Shown: positions 1-8,447, counted from the stretch's first letter. The stretch is DNA of 64,000 nucleotides from DAOUMF01 sp034408935 (GCA_034408935.1 DAOUMV010000003.1:272221-336220), one strand, 5' to 3'. Translations and numbers: made by a program. The notes: generated by a model not told the origin, from the letters alone.

Positions 1-699
1 GGGCACGTGCAGCTTGACACGCGACTTGCCCAGAGCCTCCTTCACGATGTCCAGCATCTCGTCATAGCTCAGGTGCTCCGGGCCGCCGACCTCCAGCACT
101 TCTCCGTTGTGAACGCCCTCATCGAGACAGGCGACGATGCACGTCGCCAGGTCCTCGACCCATATCGGCTGGAACCTGGTCTTACCGTCGCCTGCGACCG
201 GCAGCACCGGATTATAGCGCACCAGGCCCGCCAAGGCGTTGATGAACTCGTCGCCCTCGCCGAAGACGATGGACGGCCGCAGGATGGTGTGGTTCAGGCC
301 GCTGCGCGCGACGGCCCGCTCCGCCTGCCACTTGGCTTGCAGGTAAGGGTACGTGGGATTGTCCTGGGCCCCAATGGCGCTCACGTGCACGAACTTCTTC
401 ACGCCGGCCACCTTTGCCGCCTCCACGACCCGCTCGGTGCCCTGCCAGATCACAGCCTGGAACGCCTGGTCGCCCGTTTCTCGGATGATCGCCACTAGGT
501 GGACGACCTTCTCCGCCCCGGCCATCGCTTCCGCCAGCCCTTCCCCGCTGGCGACGTTGCCCTGCGCCACCTCCACGCCCGCCGGTAGTTCGGCGCGGCG
601 CTGACCGCGGGCCAGCACCCGCACCTTGTGGCCGCCGTCCACCAGGCGGGCGACGACTCGCCGCCCTATGAAGCCGCTACCACCGGTTACGAGGATCAT
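1..699 (-). CDS. NAD(P)-binding SDR family protein, NDUFA9-like (3' end outside window)
   Basis: The gene reads leftwards from an ATG at 699 and stays open to the window edge, so 233 codons are present and the C-terminus is missing. The N-terminus MILVTGGSGFIGRR is the glycine-rich Rossmann nucleotide-binding loop of atypical short-chain dehydrogenases. Later segments (HVSAIGA, YLQAKWQAE, ILRPSIVFGEGD) fit the NDUFA9/NmrA-like subgroup, in which the usual Tyr-Lys catalytic pair is altered and the protein often acts as an NAD(P)H-binding or quinone-pathway accessory protein. The start overlaps the end of the upstream DinB-like gene by 23 bases, so the two are probably co-transcribed. The family is clear; the substrate is unknown. 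Confidence 0.88.
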   Translation of the reverse strand, partial: MILVTGGSGFIGRRVVARLVDGGHKVRVLARGQRRAELPAGVEVAQGNVASGEGLAEAMAGAEKVVHLVAIIRETGDQAFQAVIWQGTERVVEAAKVAGVKKFVHVSAIGAQDNPTYPYLQAKWQAERAVARSGLNHTILRPSIVFGEGDEFINALAGLVRYNPVLPVAGDGKTRFQPIWVEDLATCIVACLDEGVHNGEVLEVGGPEHLSYDEMLDIVKEALGKSRVKLHVP

Positions 700-1171
700 C
701 TCGGGCCCCTTCGCTTGATCCCCCTCTGGCATTCCTTATCTGTTCGGCGCGCAGCTTGTAGTGGGCTGCCGCCGTCTCCAAGACCTGACGCAGGGTGTAC
801 TCCGAGGTGCTCTCCAGCCTGGTCCTGCGGTTCAGGTCGTCCTCTCTCAGGTCGTGCAGGAGGTTGGAGAAGCGGCGGTGGGCCAGCTGCAGGGAGATCG
901 TCGCCTCTCGCAGCGATGGGAAGTTGGCCTCCTCCATGTAGGGCGGCTGCGGCAGCGACACCGCCTTCGCCACCAGACGGCCGTAGTAGAAGTTCACGTC
1001 GTCTGCCGCGCGCTCCAGGATCCGCCTCACGGAATCGCCTTCTCGCCGGTCTCGCTCGAACTCGGCAGGCCCTACCTCCTCGATCGCCTTCAGCAGGGCC
1101 TCCAGCCTGTCTTGGAGGCGGCTCAGGATACCCTCCAGCTCTTCGATGATGGTGGAAGTCTCCTCGCTCAT
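677..1171 (-). CDS. DinB-like four-helix protein
   Basis: This 164-residue soluble protein is mostly helical. It has the DinB/YfiT-like pattern: an N-terminal helix (ILSRLQDRLEALLKAI), a middle helix starting near DSVRRILERAADDVNFYYGRLV, and a C-terminal helix with a His (AAAHYKLRAEQIRN). Family members bind a metal through three histidines, but only some of those positions are obvious here, so catalytic activity is uncertain. Many relatives are thiol-dependent transferases or damage-inducible proteins of unknown role. It lies three bases after the DUF2203 gene and overlaps the SDR gene, which suggests one three-gene unit. Confidence 0.7.
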   Translation of the reverse strand: MSEETSTIIEELEGILSRLQDRLEALLKAIEEVGPAEFERDRREGDSVRRILERAADDVNFYYGRLVAKAVSLPQPPYMEEANFPSLREATISLQLAHRRFSNLLHDLREDDLNRRTRLESTSEYTLRQVLETAAAHYKLRAEQIRNARGGSSEGARDDPRNRW

Positions 1172-1174
1172 GCT

Positions 1175-1573
1175 CTACTCCAGCGGCTGCCTGCCGGCGA
1201 AGCCCGCGTCCAGCTCATGCCACCAGCGGATATCCGGCTCTCCTAGCTTCCAGCACAGGTACACCTCTCGGCCTTCCCGCTCCGTCCGAAAGTCGACGAG
1301 CCCCTGCTCAATATCTTTCAACTCGCAGTCCATCTCCTGCAACCGCTCGATGAGGCGGTTCACCTCGTTTGTCGCCTGGACCAGCTCCTGTCGTGCCTCA
1401 TTCAGCTCCTTCTCGATGATGTGTCCGTTGGACGACATGAGGTGGGTATACTCGGCGACCTTCTCTTGGAGCTGGTCATGCTTGGACTTGCTCTCCTGTA
1501 TCTGGGGAAGGAGCTGAGTGAGGCGGGGCAGGAAAGAATTGGCCTCGTCCAAGGTGAACGCTCGCGGCGCCAT
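1175..1573 (-). CDS. DUF2203 family protein
   Basis: A protein of 132 residues from the ATG at 1573. It starts with MAPRAFTLDEANSFLPRL and ends with the family's most conserved block, in which CWKLGEPDIRWWHEL precedes DAGFAGRQPLE. A long central coiled coil (roughly residues 25-85) separates the two. The role of DUF2203 proteins is unknown. A longer reading from 1615 was rejected because family similarity begins at the chosen Met and a TATACT hexamer lies 12 bases before it. It is the first gene of the apparent unit DUF2203, DinB-like, SDR. Confidence 0.85.
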   Translation of the reverse strand: MAPRAFTLDEANSFLPRLTQLLPQIQESKSKHDQLQEKVAEYTHLMSSNGHIIEKELNEARQELVQATNEVNRLIERLQEMDCELKDIEQGLVDFRTEREGREVYLCWKLGEPDIRWWHELDAGFAGRQPLE

Positions 1574-1585
1574 GACGCCTAGGCA

Positions 1586-1591
1586 AGTATA
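1586..1591 (-). promoter_or_regulatory. -10-like hexamer of the DUF2203 gene
   Basis: The minus strand reads TATACT, 12 bases before the ATG at 1573. No Shine-Dalgarno sequence lies between them, so a very short or absent leader is inferred. Confidence 0.4.
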
Positions 1592-1636
1592 GGAGCCGGA
1601 CGGCGCCGCGGGCAAGCTTCGTAGCCCGTCACCGGC

Positions 1637-2569
1637 TCAGCCCACGAGGGCGCGCCAGCGGCGCTCCGCCTCCGCTGCGTACCCGTCCATCTCAGCTGCC
1701 TTCCGCAGGCCTTCCTCGGTTACGTAGGCCGTCACCAGCCGCGCCGGGGTCACCTCGAAGTAGACGTTGCGAACCTCCAGCCAGCGCTCGCGGGTGACCT
1801 CCCGCCGTTCCCCCTCCTCCACCGCGAACCGCTGTGGCTGGGAAGGCGCTGCCACCTTTAGCGTGTCCGCAAGGACGTACAGCGGCACCTTCTCCGCTCG
1901 CGCCGCCAGGGCCAGCAGGTGGGTGCCCACTTTGTTCACGAACGACCCATCGGGCCGCACGCTGTCCGCCCCCACCACTACTGCCTCCGACTCGCGGACG
2001 AACAGCGCCATTTGGGCCTCCGTGATCAGCGTGAGGGAGATGCCCTGCCCGGCCAGCGCCCGGGCCGTTCTCAGCCCCTCGTGCAGCGGCCGCGACTCGC
2101 TGACGATGACGTGCCGGGGCCGCAGCCGGCTCAGCACCTCGATTACGGCCGAGGAGTAGGTGAGGGTAATGAGGGTATCACGCGGGACGACCCCCCGGGC
2201 TGTGGCGGCCATGCCGTCCGCCGCCGCTTCGAGCCTCTCGATGGCTTCCGCCACGCCCTGAGCGGAATCGCCCGATGCCTCGTAGCGCTCCCAGGCCAGC
2301 GCCATGGCGTTCTCGATCGCCGCCATCATCGGCCGTGCCAGCACCAGGGCGTGGGCACACTCCCGCATCACCTCGCCGCTGGCCCCGGGCGCTACCTCTC
2401 CCAGCGCCCGCAGCGCCTCGAGCGCTAGCTGCCGGGCGCCGTGCTCCCGGTCCTCCCGGATGCGTTTGACGGCGCTGATGATCTCCTGTCGCACGGCCTT
2501 GCCCGACAGTCTATCGCAGCCTGCCCTTTCAGTCACCCCGCAGATTGCGGCGACCTCTTCTGCTATCAT
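1637..2569 (-). CDS. eIF-2B alpha/beta/delta-related protein
   Basis: A protein of 310 residues with an all-helical N-terminal half and a C-terminal Rossmann-like half typical of the eIF2B-alpha/MtnA/ribose-1,5-bisphosphate isomerase superfamily. Diagnostic stretches are LITLTYSSAVIEVL, VIVSESRPLHEG, VVVGADSV and NKVGTHLLALAA; the last two carry the Asp and the Asn-Lys of the sugar-phosphate site. In bacteria these proteins are probably sugar-phosphate isomerases rather than translation factors, but the substrate here is unknown. The start at 2569 was chosen because a longer reading would run antisense through the CDGSH gene. Only 43 bases separate the two divergent starts. Confidence 0.82.
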   Translation of the reverse strand: MIAEEVAAICGVTERAGCDRLSGKAVRQEIISAVKRIREDREHGARQLALEALRALGEVAPGASGEVMRECAHALVLARPMMAAIENAMALAWERYEASGDSAQGVAEAIERLEAAADGMAATARGVVPRDTLITLTYSSAVIEVLSRLRPRHVIVSESRPLHEGLRTARALAGQGISLTLITEAQMALFVRESEAVVVGADSVRPDGSFVNKVGTHLLALAARAEKVPLYVLADTLKVAAPSQPQRFAVEEGERREVTRERWLEVRNVYFEVTPARLVTAYVTEEGLRKAAEMDGYAAEAERRWRALVG

Positions 2570-2612
2570 CGAAGGAGAGGATCTCGCACGCGATCTGAAG
2601 GGAGGTATCGCC

Positions 2613-2816
2613 TTGGAAGAACCTAGTATCAAGGTCCGACTGAATGGCCCGTACCTAGTCCGGGGCGCGGTCGCTCTTGAGGACGCCGACGGCAACCGGT
2701 TCGATCTCCCGAGTGACAATTTCGTCCTCTGCCGCTGCGGCGGCTCCAGCAACAAGCCCTTCTGCGACGGTACCCATGAGAAGATAGGGTTCCAGGCGGA
2801 AACCAGGGCCAAGTAG
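2613..2816 (+). CDS. CDGSH iron-sulfur domain protein
   Basis: A protein of 67 residues starting at a TTG, seven bases after a strong GGAGG. The motif CRCGGSSNKPFCDGTHEK supplies three cysteines and one histidine (C40, C42, C51, H55), the ligands of the mitoNEET-type 2Fe-2S cluster. Members of this family are small redox or electron-transfer proteins; single-domain bacterial versions are common and have no assigned partner. A hairpin terminator follows at 2914. Confidence 0.9.
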   Translation: MEEPSIKVRLNGPYLVRGAVALEDADGNRFDLPSDNFVLCRCGGSSNKPFCDGTHEKIGFQAETRAK

Positions 2817-2913
2817 CCTCAGTAGCCGGAAGATTCCGCCTTTCGCCCTCTTGGCATGAATCCCCGAGGGCGCGCCTAGCGTATCAATGACAAAGGGTTC
2901 CCCTCCCTTTGAT

Positions 2914-2946
2914 CATCACGCGAGGAAACTCGCGTGATGTTCTTCT
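2914..2946 (+). terminator. Hairpin terminator with GAAA tetraloop
   Basis: A perfect 11-bp stem (CATCACGCGAG with CTCGCGTGATG) is closed by GAAA and followed by TTCTTCT. It lies between the convergent CDGSH and Nudix genes and should end CDGSH transcription. Confidence 0.7.
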
Positions 2947-3385
2947 ATGGCCCCGTGTACACGCGCGCCAGCGCCTCCGCCAGCCCCGGCACCGTCTTCA
3001 GGCCTGGCACCTCCTCCGGCCTCACCCAGCGGCTCTCCGTGTGCTCCCAGTCCAGCCGCACACTATCCGGGCGCAGCACCTCGAACAGGAAGGGGTGCAC
3101 CGTCCACCGCCTATCTATCGCCTCATCGACGACGATCAGCGGCTCTCCCTCCGCTAGCGGGCGCACATCGTCCCGTCCCAGTCCCACCTCCTCCTCCATC
3201 TCCCGATACGCCTGCTCCAAAGCTCCGACGCCTGCCTCTACGTAGCCGCTTACCCCTGCCCATCGTCCTCGGTATGTCCCCACCCGTCCGCTGCGACGCA
3301 GCAGCAGCACCTCATCGATGCCTTCCTTGCCCCTCTGGGCCCCGCGACGCAGGAGGAAGCACGTCACCACATGCACATCGCGCAT
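2945..3385 (-). CDS. Nudix hydrolase
   Basis: A protein of 146 residues from the ATG at 3385 (MRDVHVVTCFLLRRG). The Nudix region contains REMEEEVGL, the metal-binding REUXEEXGU core, preceded by GYVEAGVG. At the position of the first conserved glutamate (G-x5-E) this protein has Val, while the glutamates of the REUXEE core are kept. The family hydrolyses nucleoside diphosphates linked to another moiety; specificity cannot be read from sequence. A TATACT hexamer lies nine bases before the start. Its 3' end touches the terminator of the convergent CDGSH gene. Confidence 0.85.
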   Translation of the reverse strand: MRDVHVVTCFLLRRGAQRGKEGIDEVLLLRRSGRVGTYRGRWAGVSGYVEAGVGALEQAYREMEEEVGLGRDDVRPLAEGEPLIVVDEAIDRRWTVHPFLFEVLRPDSVRLDWEHTESRWVRPEEVPGLKTVPGLAEALARVYTGP

Positions 3386-3394
3386 TCCGCAGCA

Positions 3395-3400
3395 AGTATA
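3395..3400 (-). promoter_or_regulatory. -10-like hexamer of the Nudix gene
   Basis: The minus strand reads TATACT, nine bases before the ATG at 3385, with no ribosome binding site between. This suggests a leaderless transcript. Confidence 0.4.
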
Positions 3401-3589
3401 ACCCGCGGTGTCTCCTTGGCCGGCGCGCTGGCGCGCTAGCGGGTATAATCGGCACTGTCCGGGCCGTGCGTTGCGTGCACTACTGGTGGCGCAGGACAGG
3501 ACTGCGATGGAGCCGCGCATGTCGCGCGATGAGATCAACGTGGCGCGTTCCACTAAGGGACACACGCGGTAAGGCATAAGGAGGTAGCC

Positions 3590-4363
3590 GTGCTCAGGGA
3601 CGATCGATACGCAGCCCTGAGGGCCTTCATCTGTCTCCTCGCTGCTGCCATCTTGCTCGCTTTGCTGCTCGCTGCCTGTGATGGAGACGCTGATGACGAC
3701 ACTGCCGGAGGCCCGCTCGACGAGTTGAATGCCCTGGCGGATAGGGCCACCGAGGGCGCTACAGCCAAGGTGACCTACGCGGTCACCACCAGCGTCGACG
3801 AAGAGACGACCGAGTCGGTGCAGACGGTGGTGCAGCGACCGCCTCAGTCTCGCTTGGACACGTTCCTATCTACGGACGGAGAGGAATCGCACTCGACCGT
3901 GATCAACGACGGCGACAAGATGTACGTCTGCCTCGCAAAGGGGGGTGAGGGGAGCTGTCTGGATGTCGAGCCCACCAGTACCGCCGGCCAGGTGGCCCTG
4001 GTGCAGGCGACGCTGGCCGTGACGGTGGAGCATTACTCGGCCATTGAGCTGTTCGACATGCCACGGCGGTCGGCGGAGAACACCGACGAGACCGTGCCCC
4101 TCGAGAGCTCCCGGCAAGAGATCGCTGGCATGGATGCCACATGCTTCACGCAGGAGACCCCGGGCCTCGAACAGGAGCTCTGTTTCTCTGAATACGGCCT
4201 CACGCTCTACTGGTACTACCTGGAGGTCTCGGCCGACGGCGTCACGCGGATTTTCGAGGCCACCGCCATCTCCGGCTCCACCGACGTGACCGACGAGGAC
4301 TTCGAGCTCCCTTACGAGCTCTCGGAGGAGGAGACCTTCGACTCCGACACGCCGGAGCCGTAG
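3590..4363 (+). CDS. Predicted lipoprotein of unknown function
   Basis: A protein of 257 residues with a GTG start five bases after AGGAGG. A hydrophobic signal (residues 11-29) ends in a lipobox, LLAAC, so the mature protein should be lipidated and exported. The mature part (ATAKVTYAVTTSVDE, KMYVCLAKGGEGSCL, MDATCFTQETPG) has paired cysteines and a beta-rich pattern like the LolA/LppX-style lipid-carrier folds seen in other Gram-positive-type lipoproteins. That resemblance is weak. A TATAAT lies about 140 bases upstream at 3444-3449, a possible promoter. Confidence 0.75.
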   Translation: MLRDDRYAALRAFICLLAAAILLALLLAACDGDADDDTAGGPLDELNALADRATEGATAKVTYAVTTSVDEETTESVQTVVQRPPQSRLDTFLSTDGEESHSTVINDGDKMYVCLAKGGEGSCLDVEPTSTAGQVALVQATLAVTVEHYSAIELFDMPRRSAENTDETVPLESSRQEIAGMDATCFTQETPGLEQELCFSEYGLTLYWYYLEVSADGVTRIFEATAISGSTDVTDEDFELPYELSEEETFDSDTPEP

Positions 4364-4375
4364 CGCGGGCACTCC

Positions 4376-4498
4376 GCTCACCCTGAGCCTGTCGAAGGGT
4401 CACCCTGCCTGCCTGTGGCGGGAGCTTGTCGAAGGGCTTCCTGTCATCCCGAGCCGAGTAGGGGGTAGAACGAAGTGGAGGGGAGGGTGAGGGATCTG
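4376..4498 (+). repeat. Dispersed repeat, copy 1 (with palindrome insertion)
   Basis: This segment begins GCTCACCCTGAGCCTGTCG and ends GGGTGAGGGATCTG. The same sequence occurs inverted at 6777-6865. Copy 1 also holds an extra block, including a degenerate 20-bp palindrome (4404-4422) and a repeated CTTGTCGAAGGG. It fills most of the gap between the lipoprotein and the kinase gene, where no gene is seen. Confidence 0.75.
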
Positions 4499-4646
4499 CC
4501 GTCTCTACCTTCTGCACGGCCCCTTCGCAGCGAGTGGCCCTCCCCACTCGCCCTGCCTGCGCGCACGTAGCACGTAGGGGCGCCGCTAGCTGCGCTCATC
4601 CTGCTTTCTCCCTGGTTTGCTGGTTCCCTAGTTCGCTACCTCCTGC

Positions 4647-4652
4647 TATACT
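4647..4652 (+). promoter_or_regulatory. -10-like hexamer of the kinase gene
   Basis: TATACT lies nine bases before the ATG at 4662. The intervening bases are C-rich and hold no ribosome binding site. Confidence 0.4.
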
Positions 4653-4661
4653 CCCCCCGGC

Positions 4662-6269
4662 ATGCCCACACCAGCGCTCCCGCCCTTCGTCCGCGGCCTC
4701 CTCTCGCCCGCCGCATATCCCCATCCCGTGGACCGCGTCCAGTTCGTCCAGACCCACATCTCCTACGTCTTTCTAGCCGGCGACCACGTTTACAAGGTCA
4801 AGAAACCGGTGGACTTCGGCTTTCTGGACTTCTCTACCTTGGGCAAGCGACGACACTACTGCCATCAGGAGGTCACCCTCAACTCTCGCCTCTGCCCCGA
4901 TACCTACCTCGGTGTGCGCCAAATACGGCAGCGAGGTCGGCGCGTCACCGTCGATGGCGAGGGCGCCGTCATCGACTACGCTGTGCACATGCGCCGCCTG
5001 CCCGCCGACCGCATGATGGACCGCCTCCTCGATTCGGGAGCCGTCACCGGCGACATGGTGCGGGCGCTGGCCCAACGCATCGCCGACTTCCACGCCCGCT
5101 CCGAGACGAGCCAGCGCATCGCCGAGTACGGCGACTGGGCCATCCGTGATGTCTGGGACGAGAACCTGCACCAGTGGGCCGAGTACATCGGCGACACCAT
5201 CACTGAGGAGCAGGACCGCATCCTTTACGCCTTCGGCGAGGCGTTCTTCGCACGCCAGCGGGAGCTCTTGAAGCGGCGCGTCCGCGAGCTGCGCATCCGC
5301 GACTGCCACGGCGATCTCCATTCCGGCTCCGTGTGCTTCACCGACGGAATCTGCATCTATGACTGCATCGAGTTCAGCCGCCGGATACGGTACACGGACG
5401 TGGCCGGGGACGTCAGCTTCCCGGCCATGGACATGGACTACCGCGGCCACGAGGATCTGGCGGCGGCCTTCGTCGATGCCTACGTGGACCTCTCCGGCGA
5501 CTCCGACGTCCGTCGCATTATTGACTTCTGGAAGTGCGAGAGGGCCTGCGTGCGGGCCAAGATTGAGGGCTTCCGATCGCGGGCGCCGGAGGTGCCATCG
5601 CGCGAGCGGCGCGCCGCGGCCGCAGCGGCCAGGCGCTACTTCCGGCTGGCCTGCCGTTACGCCCAGGGCCTTCCCCCGGCTCTGCTCGTCATCACCTGCG
5701 GCCTCACTGCCACCGGCAAATCGGCGCTGGTGCGGCGGCTGGCGGAACTCGCCGACATCGAGGTCATCTCATCGGACGTGGTGCGCAAGCGCCTGGCAGG
5801 CCTGGCCCCGACGGACCGCCGCTTCGAGCCGTTTCGGGGCGGCATCTACTCGCCGGAGTTCACGGAGCGGACGTACGCGGCGCTGCTGGATCAGGCCCGC
5901 GAGCGTCTGCGCCGAGGTCAATCCGTCGTTCTGGACGCCTCCTACATCCGGCGGCAGCACCGGCGAGCGGCTGCTCGGCTGGCGGCCGAGGAGGGCGCCC
6001 AATTCGCCTGCCTGGAGTGCCGCGCCTCCGAGGATGTCGTGCGCGAGCGGCTGGCGCGGCGCCTGCGTCAGGGCGGCGACCCGTCCGACGCTCGCTGGGA
6101 GGTCTACGTGGTGCAGAAGCGCCGCTTCCAGCGCCCCAGCGAGGTCGCGGCGGAGCGGCTCATCGTCGTCGACGGCGAACGGCCGCTGGGTCGCGCCGCG
6201 CGGCAGCTACTGCGGAGCCTGCGCCGGCTTTCGCCGCTCTCCCTGCTGGCGAAGGCTAGCTGCCCGTAG
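4662..6269 (+). CDS. Aminoglycoside phosphotransferase-like / P-loop kinase fusion
   Basis: A protein of 535 residues with two enzymatic halves. The N-terminal half (about 1-330) is a protein-kinase-like phosphotransferase with VYKVKKPVDFGF and the catalytic loop CHGDLHSGSV near residue 215. The C-terminal half (about 335-535) is a P-loop kinase with Walker A GLTATGKS near residue 350, VISSDVVRKRLAG, and VVLDASYIRR; these resemble zeta-toxin/gluconate-kinase-type enzymes. This two-domain arrangement is a recognised family of bacterial uncharacterised kinases. Substrates are not known. The gene overlaps the convergent dut gene by 14 bases. Confidence 0.85.
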   Translation: MPTPALPPFVRGLLSPAAYPHPVDRVQFVQTHISYVFLAGDHVYKVKKPVDFGFLDFSTLGKRRHYCHQEVTLNSRLCPDTYLGVRQIRQRGRRVTVDGEGAVIDYAVHMRRLPADRMMDRLLDSGAVTGDMVRALAQRIADFHARSETSQRIAEYGDWAIRDVWDENLHQWAEYIGDTITEEQDRILYAFGEAFFARQRELLKRRVRELRIRDCHGDLHSGSVCFTDGICIYDCIEFSRRIRYTDVAGDVSFPAMDMDYRGHEDLAAAFVDAYVDLSGDSDVRRIIDFWKCERACVRAKIEGFRSRAPEVPSRERRAAAAAARRYFRLACRYAQGLPPALLVITCGLTATGKSALVRRLAELADIEVISSDVVRKRLAGLAPTDRRFEPFRGGIYSPEFTERTYAALLDQARERLRRGQSVVLDASYIRRQHRRAAARLAAEEGAQFACLECRASEDVVRERLARRLRQGGDPSDARWEVYVVQKRRFQRPSEVAAERLIVVDGERPLGRAARQLLRSLRRLSPLSLLAKASCP

Positions 6270-6705
6270 AGCCGTGGCCGCCGGAGCCGCGCTGGCTGGC
6301 TGACAGCGCCTCCGCCTCCTTGATCACCACGTCGGCGGTCCTGCCGACCACCAGTTGGGCAATACGGTCGCCGGGGCGGACGACGTGCTGCTCTCGATAG
6401 GGCAGGACGTACATCGTCACCAGGAGCTCGCCGCGGTAGTCGCTGTCGATGGTGCCGAAGGTGACCTGCACGCCGCGGGCGGAGAGCCCCGACCGGGGCC
6501 GTATCTGCATGTCGTAGCCGGCGGGCGCTTCGACGGCGATGCCGGTGGGCACGGGTACGGGCTCCTGCCCCACGCTGAGGTCGTCGTCCAGGCAGGCGTA
6601 GAGGTCGTAGCCGGTGGAGCCGGGGGTCGCGCGCTGGGGCAGTCGGGCGTCCGGGCGGAGGCGCTGGACGCGGAGCACGGCGGGGCGGGCTGTGTCGCGG
6701 CTCAT
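6256..6705 (-). CDS. dut: Deoxyuridine 5'-triphosphate nucleotidohydrolase (dUTPase)
   Basis: A protein of 149 residues that hydrolyses dUTP to dUMP and pyrophosphate, keeping uracil out of DNA and supplying dUMP for thymidylate. All five trimeric dUTPase motifs are visible: GSTGYDLYA, RSGLSARG, GTIDSDYRGEL (with the catalytic Asp and Tyr), REQHVVRPGDRIAQLVV, and the C-terminal flap GSGGHGSTG. In motif 5 a His replaces the usual Phe that stacks on uracil. The ATG at 6705 is preceded by TAGAAT only seven bases upstream, consistent with leaderless expression. Confidence 0.95.
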   Translation of the reverse strand: MSRDTARPAVLRVQRLRPDARLPQRATPGSTGYDLYACLDDDLSVGQEPVPVPTGIAVEAPAGYDMQIRPRSGLSARGVQVTFGTIDSDYRGELLVTMYVLPYREQHVVRPGDRIAQLVVGRTADVVIKEAEALSASQRGSGGHGSTGS

Positions 6706-6712
6706 GAGGCCG

Positions 6713-6718
6713 ATTCTA
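6713..6718 (-). promoter_or_regulatory. -10-like hexamer of dut
   Basis: The minus strand reads TAGAAT, seven bases before the dut ATG, without a ribosome binding site. Confidence 0.45.
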
Positions 6719-6776
6719 CGACGCGCGGGCGGCTCAGACGAGGGGCGTGGGGGCGGCTGTGCGGAATGAGGGGCGC

Positions 6777-6865
6777 CAGATCCCTCGCCCTCCTCTCCAC
6801 GTCGTTCTACCCCCCCCGCTCGGCTCGGGATGACAGGAAGGCCCTTCGACAGGCTCAGGGTGAGC
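6777..6865 (-). repeat. Dispersed repeat, copy 2 (inverted relative to 4376)
   Basis: Read on the minus strand this matches the unit at 4376-4498 apart from the extra block, including GCTCACCCTGAGCCTGTCG, CTTCCTGTCATCCCGAGCC and GAGGGATCTG. It overlaps the end of hyuB and supplies that gene's stop codon. Confidence 0.75.
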
Positions 6866-8447
6866 GGGCGTTTCCCCAGCCGCCGCCGCCGGGGGTCTCG
6901 AGTGTGAGGCGATCGCCGGGGTGGACCTTCACCTGGCCCTTGGAGGAGAGTTCGATCTGCTGGCCTGAGGCGCATCGCAGGATATCGCGGCCGGGCTGGC
7001 CGGGCTGGCCGCCGGCCAGGCCCCAGGGGGGCCTGCGGCGGCGGTCGGTGAGGAGGGAGACGGTGGCGGGGGCGAGGAACTCCCAGGTGCGGCGGGTACC
7101 GTCGCCGCCGCGGTGCTGGCCGTCGCCACCGGAGCCACGTCGCACGGCGTACTCGACCAGTCGGACGGGGTAGGCCATCTCGAGGGCTTCAACGGGCGTG
7201 TTCATGGTGTTGGTCATGTGGGTGTGGACGGCGGAGAGGCCGTCCGCGCGAGGGCCGGCGCCGGCACCCCCACCCACCGTCTCGTAGTAGGCGAAGGAGC
7301 GGTCGCGGGTGGGGTCCCAGCCGCCGATGGAGACGTTGTTCATGGTACCGGCGCTGGCGGCGGGGACGCCGAGACCGGCAGGGCCGTCCGGCAAGGCCTG
7401 GGCGAGGGCACCGAGGACGACGTCCACGATGCGCTGTGAGGTCTCGACGTTGCCGGCGGCGACGGCGCGCGGCGGGCCGGCGTTGACGACGGATCGCTCC
7501 GGCAGGTCGAAGGTCACCGGCCGGAAGCAGCCGTCGTTGGAGGGCACGGACTCATCGAGCAGGCAGCGGACGACGTAGTACACCGCGGAGCGGGTGACCG
7601 CGGCGACGGCATTCACGGAGGACGGGCGCTCGGGCGAGGAGCCTGTGAAGTCGAAGTGGATCGTGGCGCCGTCAATGGTGAGCCGCAGACGGATGGGGAC
7701 GGGCTCGTCGCTGAGGCCGTCGTCGTCTAGGAAGTCCTCGAAATCGTACACGCCGTCGGTGATCTCCGAGACAGCGGTACGGGTCATGCGTTCGGCGTAG
7801 TCCATGACTGCGCGCATGTGGCGTCGGACGGTCCGTAGGCCGTAGCGCTCCACGATCTCGCTGAAGCGGGCCTCGCCCACGCGCTGGGCGGCGGTCTGGG
7901 CGTCCAGGTCGCCCCTGCGCTCGTCGGGGCTGCGCACGTTGCGCAGCAGCAGATCGAGGACGGCGCGGTTGAGCCGGCCCCGCTCGTACAGCTTGATGGG
8001 CGGGATGACCACGCCTTCCTGGAGCAGTTCCTCGGCGAGGGGCATCGACCCGGGGGACACGCCGCCGACGTCGGCGTGGTGGGCGCGGCTGGCGACGAAG
8101 CCGGCGAGGGAGCGGCGGGCGAAGACGGGCGAGACCATGGTGATGTCGGGCAGGTGGGTGCCGCCGAGGTACGGGTCGTTGAGGATGACGAGGTCGCCCG
8201 AGGCGGAGGGGGCGAGGGGCATCGCCGCGGCCACAGCCGCGGGCATCGCGCCGAGATGGACGGGGATGTGGGCGGCCTGGGCCACGAGGCGGCCCTTCAC
8301 ATCGAAAACGGCGCAGGAGTAGTCGCGGCGCTCCTTGATGTTGGAGGAGTGGGCGGTGCGGCCGAGGGTCACGCCCATCTCCTCGGCGACAGAGGCGAAG
8401 AGGGCGTTGAAGATGGCGAGCTCGGCGGGGTCCGGGCGTCTAGGCAT
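6855..8447 (-). CDS. hyuB: Hydantoinase B / oxoprolinase family protein
   Basis: A protein of 530 residues, the partner subunit of the HyuA-type protein encoded just upstream. HyuA/HyuB systems are ATP-dependent amidohydrolases or carboxylases acting on hydantoins, 5-oxoproline or aromatic ketones. Family hallmarks are the N-terminal ERRDYSCAVFD and HIPVHLGAMP, then GDLVILNDPYLGGTHLPDI, FDFTGSSPERPSSVNA and the C-terminal ETPGGGGWG. The start overlaps the hyuA stop by eight bases, which implies coupled translation. The last residues and the stop codon lie inside a dispersed repeat, so the natural C-terminus may have been altered by its insertion. Substrate unknown. Confidence 0.92.
   Translation of the reverse strand: MPRRPDPAELAIFNALFASVAEEMGVTLGRTAHSSNIKERRDYSCAVFDVKGRLVAQAAHIPVHLGAMPAAVAAAMPLAPSASGDLVILNDPYLGGTHLPDITMVSPVFARRSLAGFVASRAHHADVGGVSPGSMPLAEELLQEGVVIPPIKLYERGRLNRAVLDLLLRNVRSPDERRGDLDAQTAAQRVGEARFSEIVERYGLRTVRRHMRAVMDYAERMTRTAVSEITDGVYDFEDFLDDDGLSDEPVPIRLRLTIDGATIHFDFTGSSPERPSSVNAVAAVTRSAVYYVVRCLLDESVPSNDGCFRPVTFDLPERSVVNAGPPRAVAAGNVETSQRIVDVVLGALAQALPDGPAGLGVPAASAGTMNNVSIGGWDPTRDRSFAYYETVGGGAGAGPRADGLSAVHTHMTNTMNTPVEALEMAYPVRLVEYAVRRGSGGDGQHRGGDGTRRTWEFLAPATVSLLTDRRRRPPWGLAGGQPGQPGRDILRCASGQQIELSSKGQVKVHPGDRLTLETPGGGGWGNARSP

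Noticed and set aside
2570..2812. N-terminal extension of the eIF2B-like frame by 81 residues
   Set aside because: It runs antisense through the CDGSH gene, which has a clear family motif and ribosome binding site, and the extension has no family similarity.
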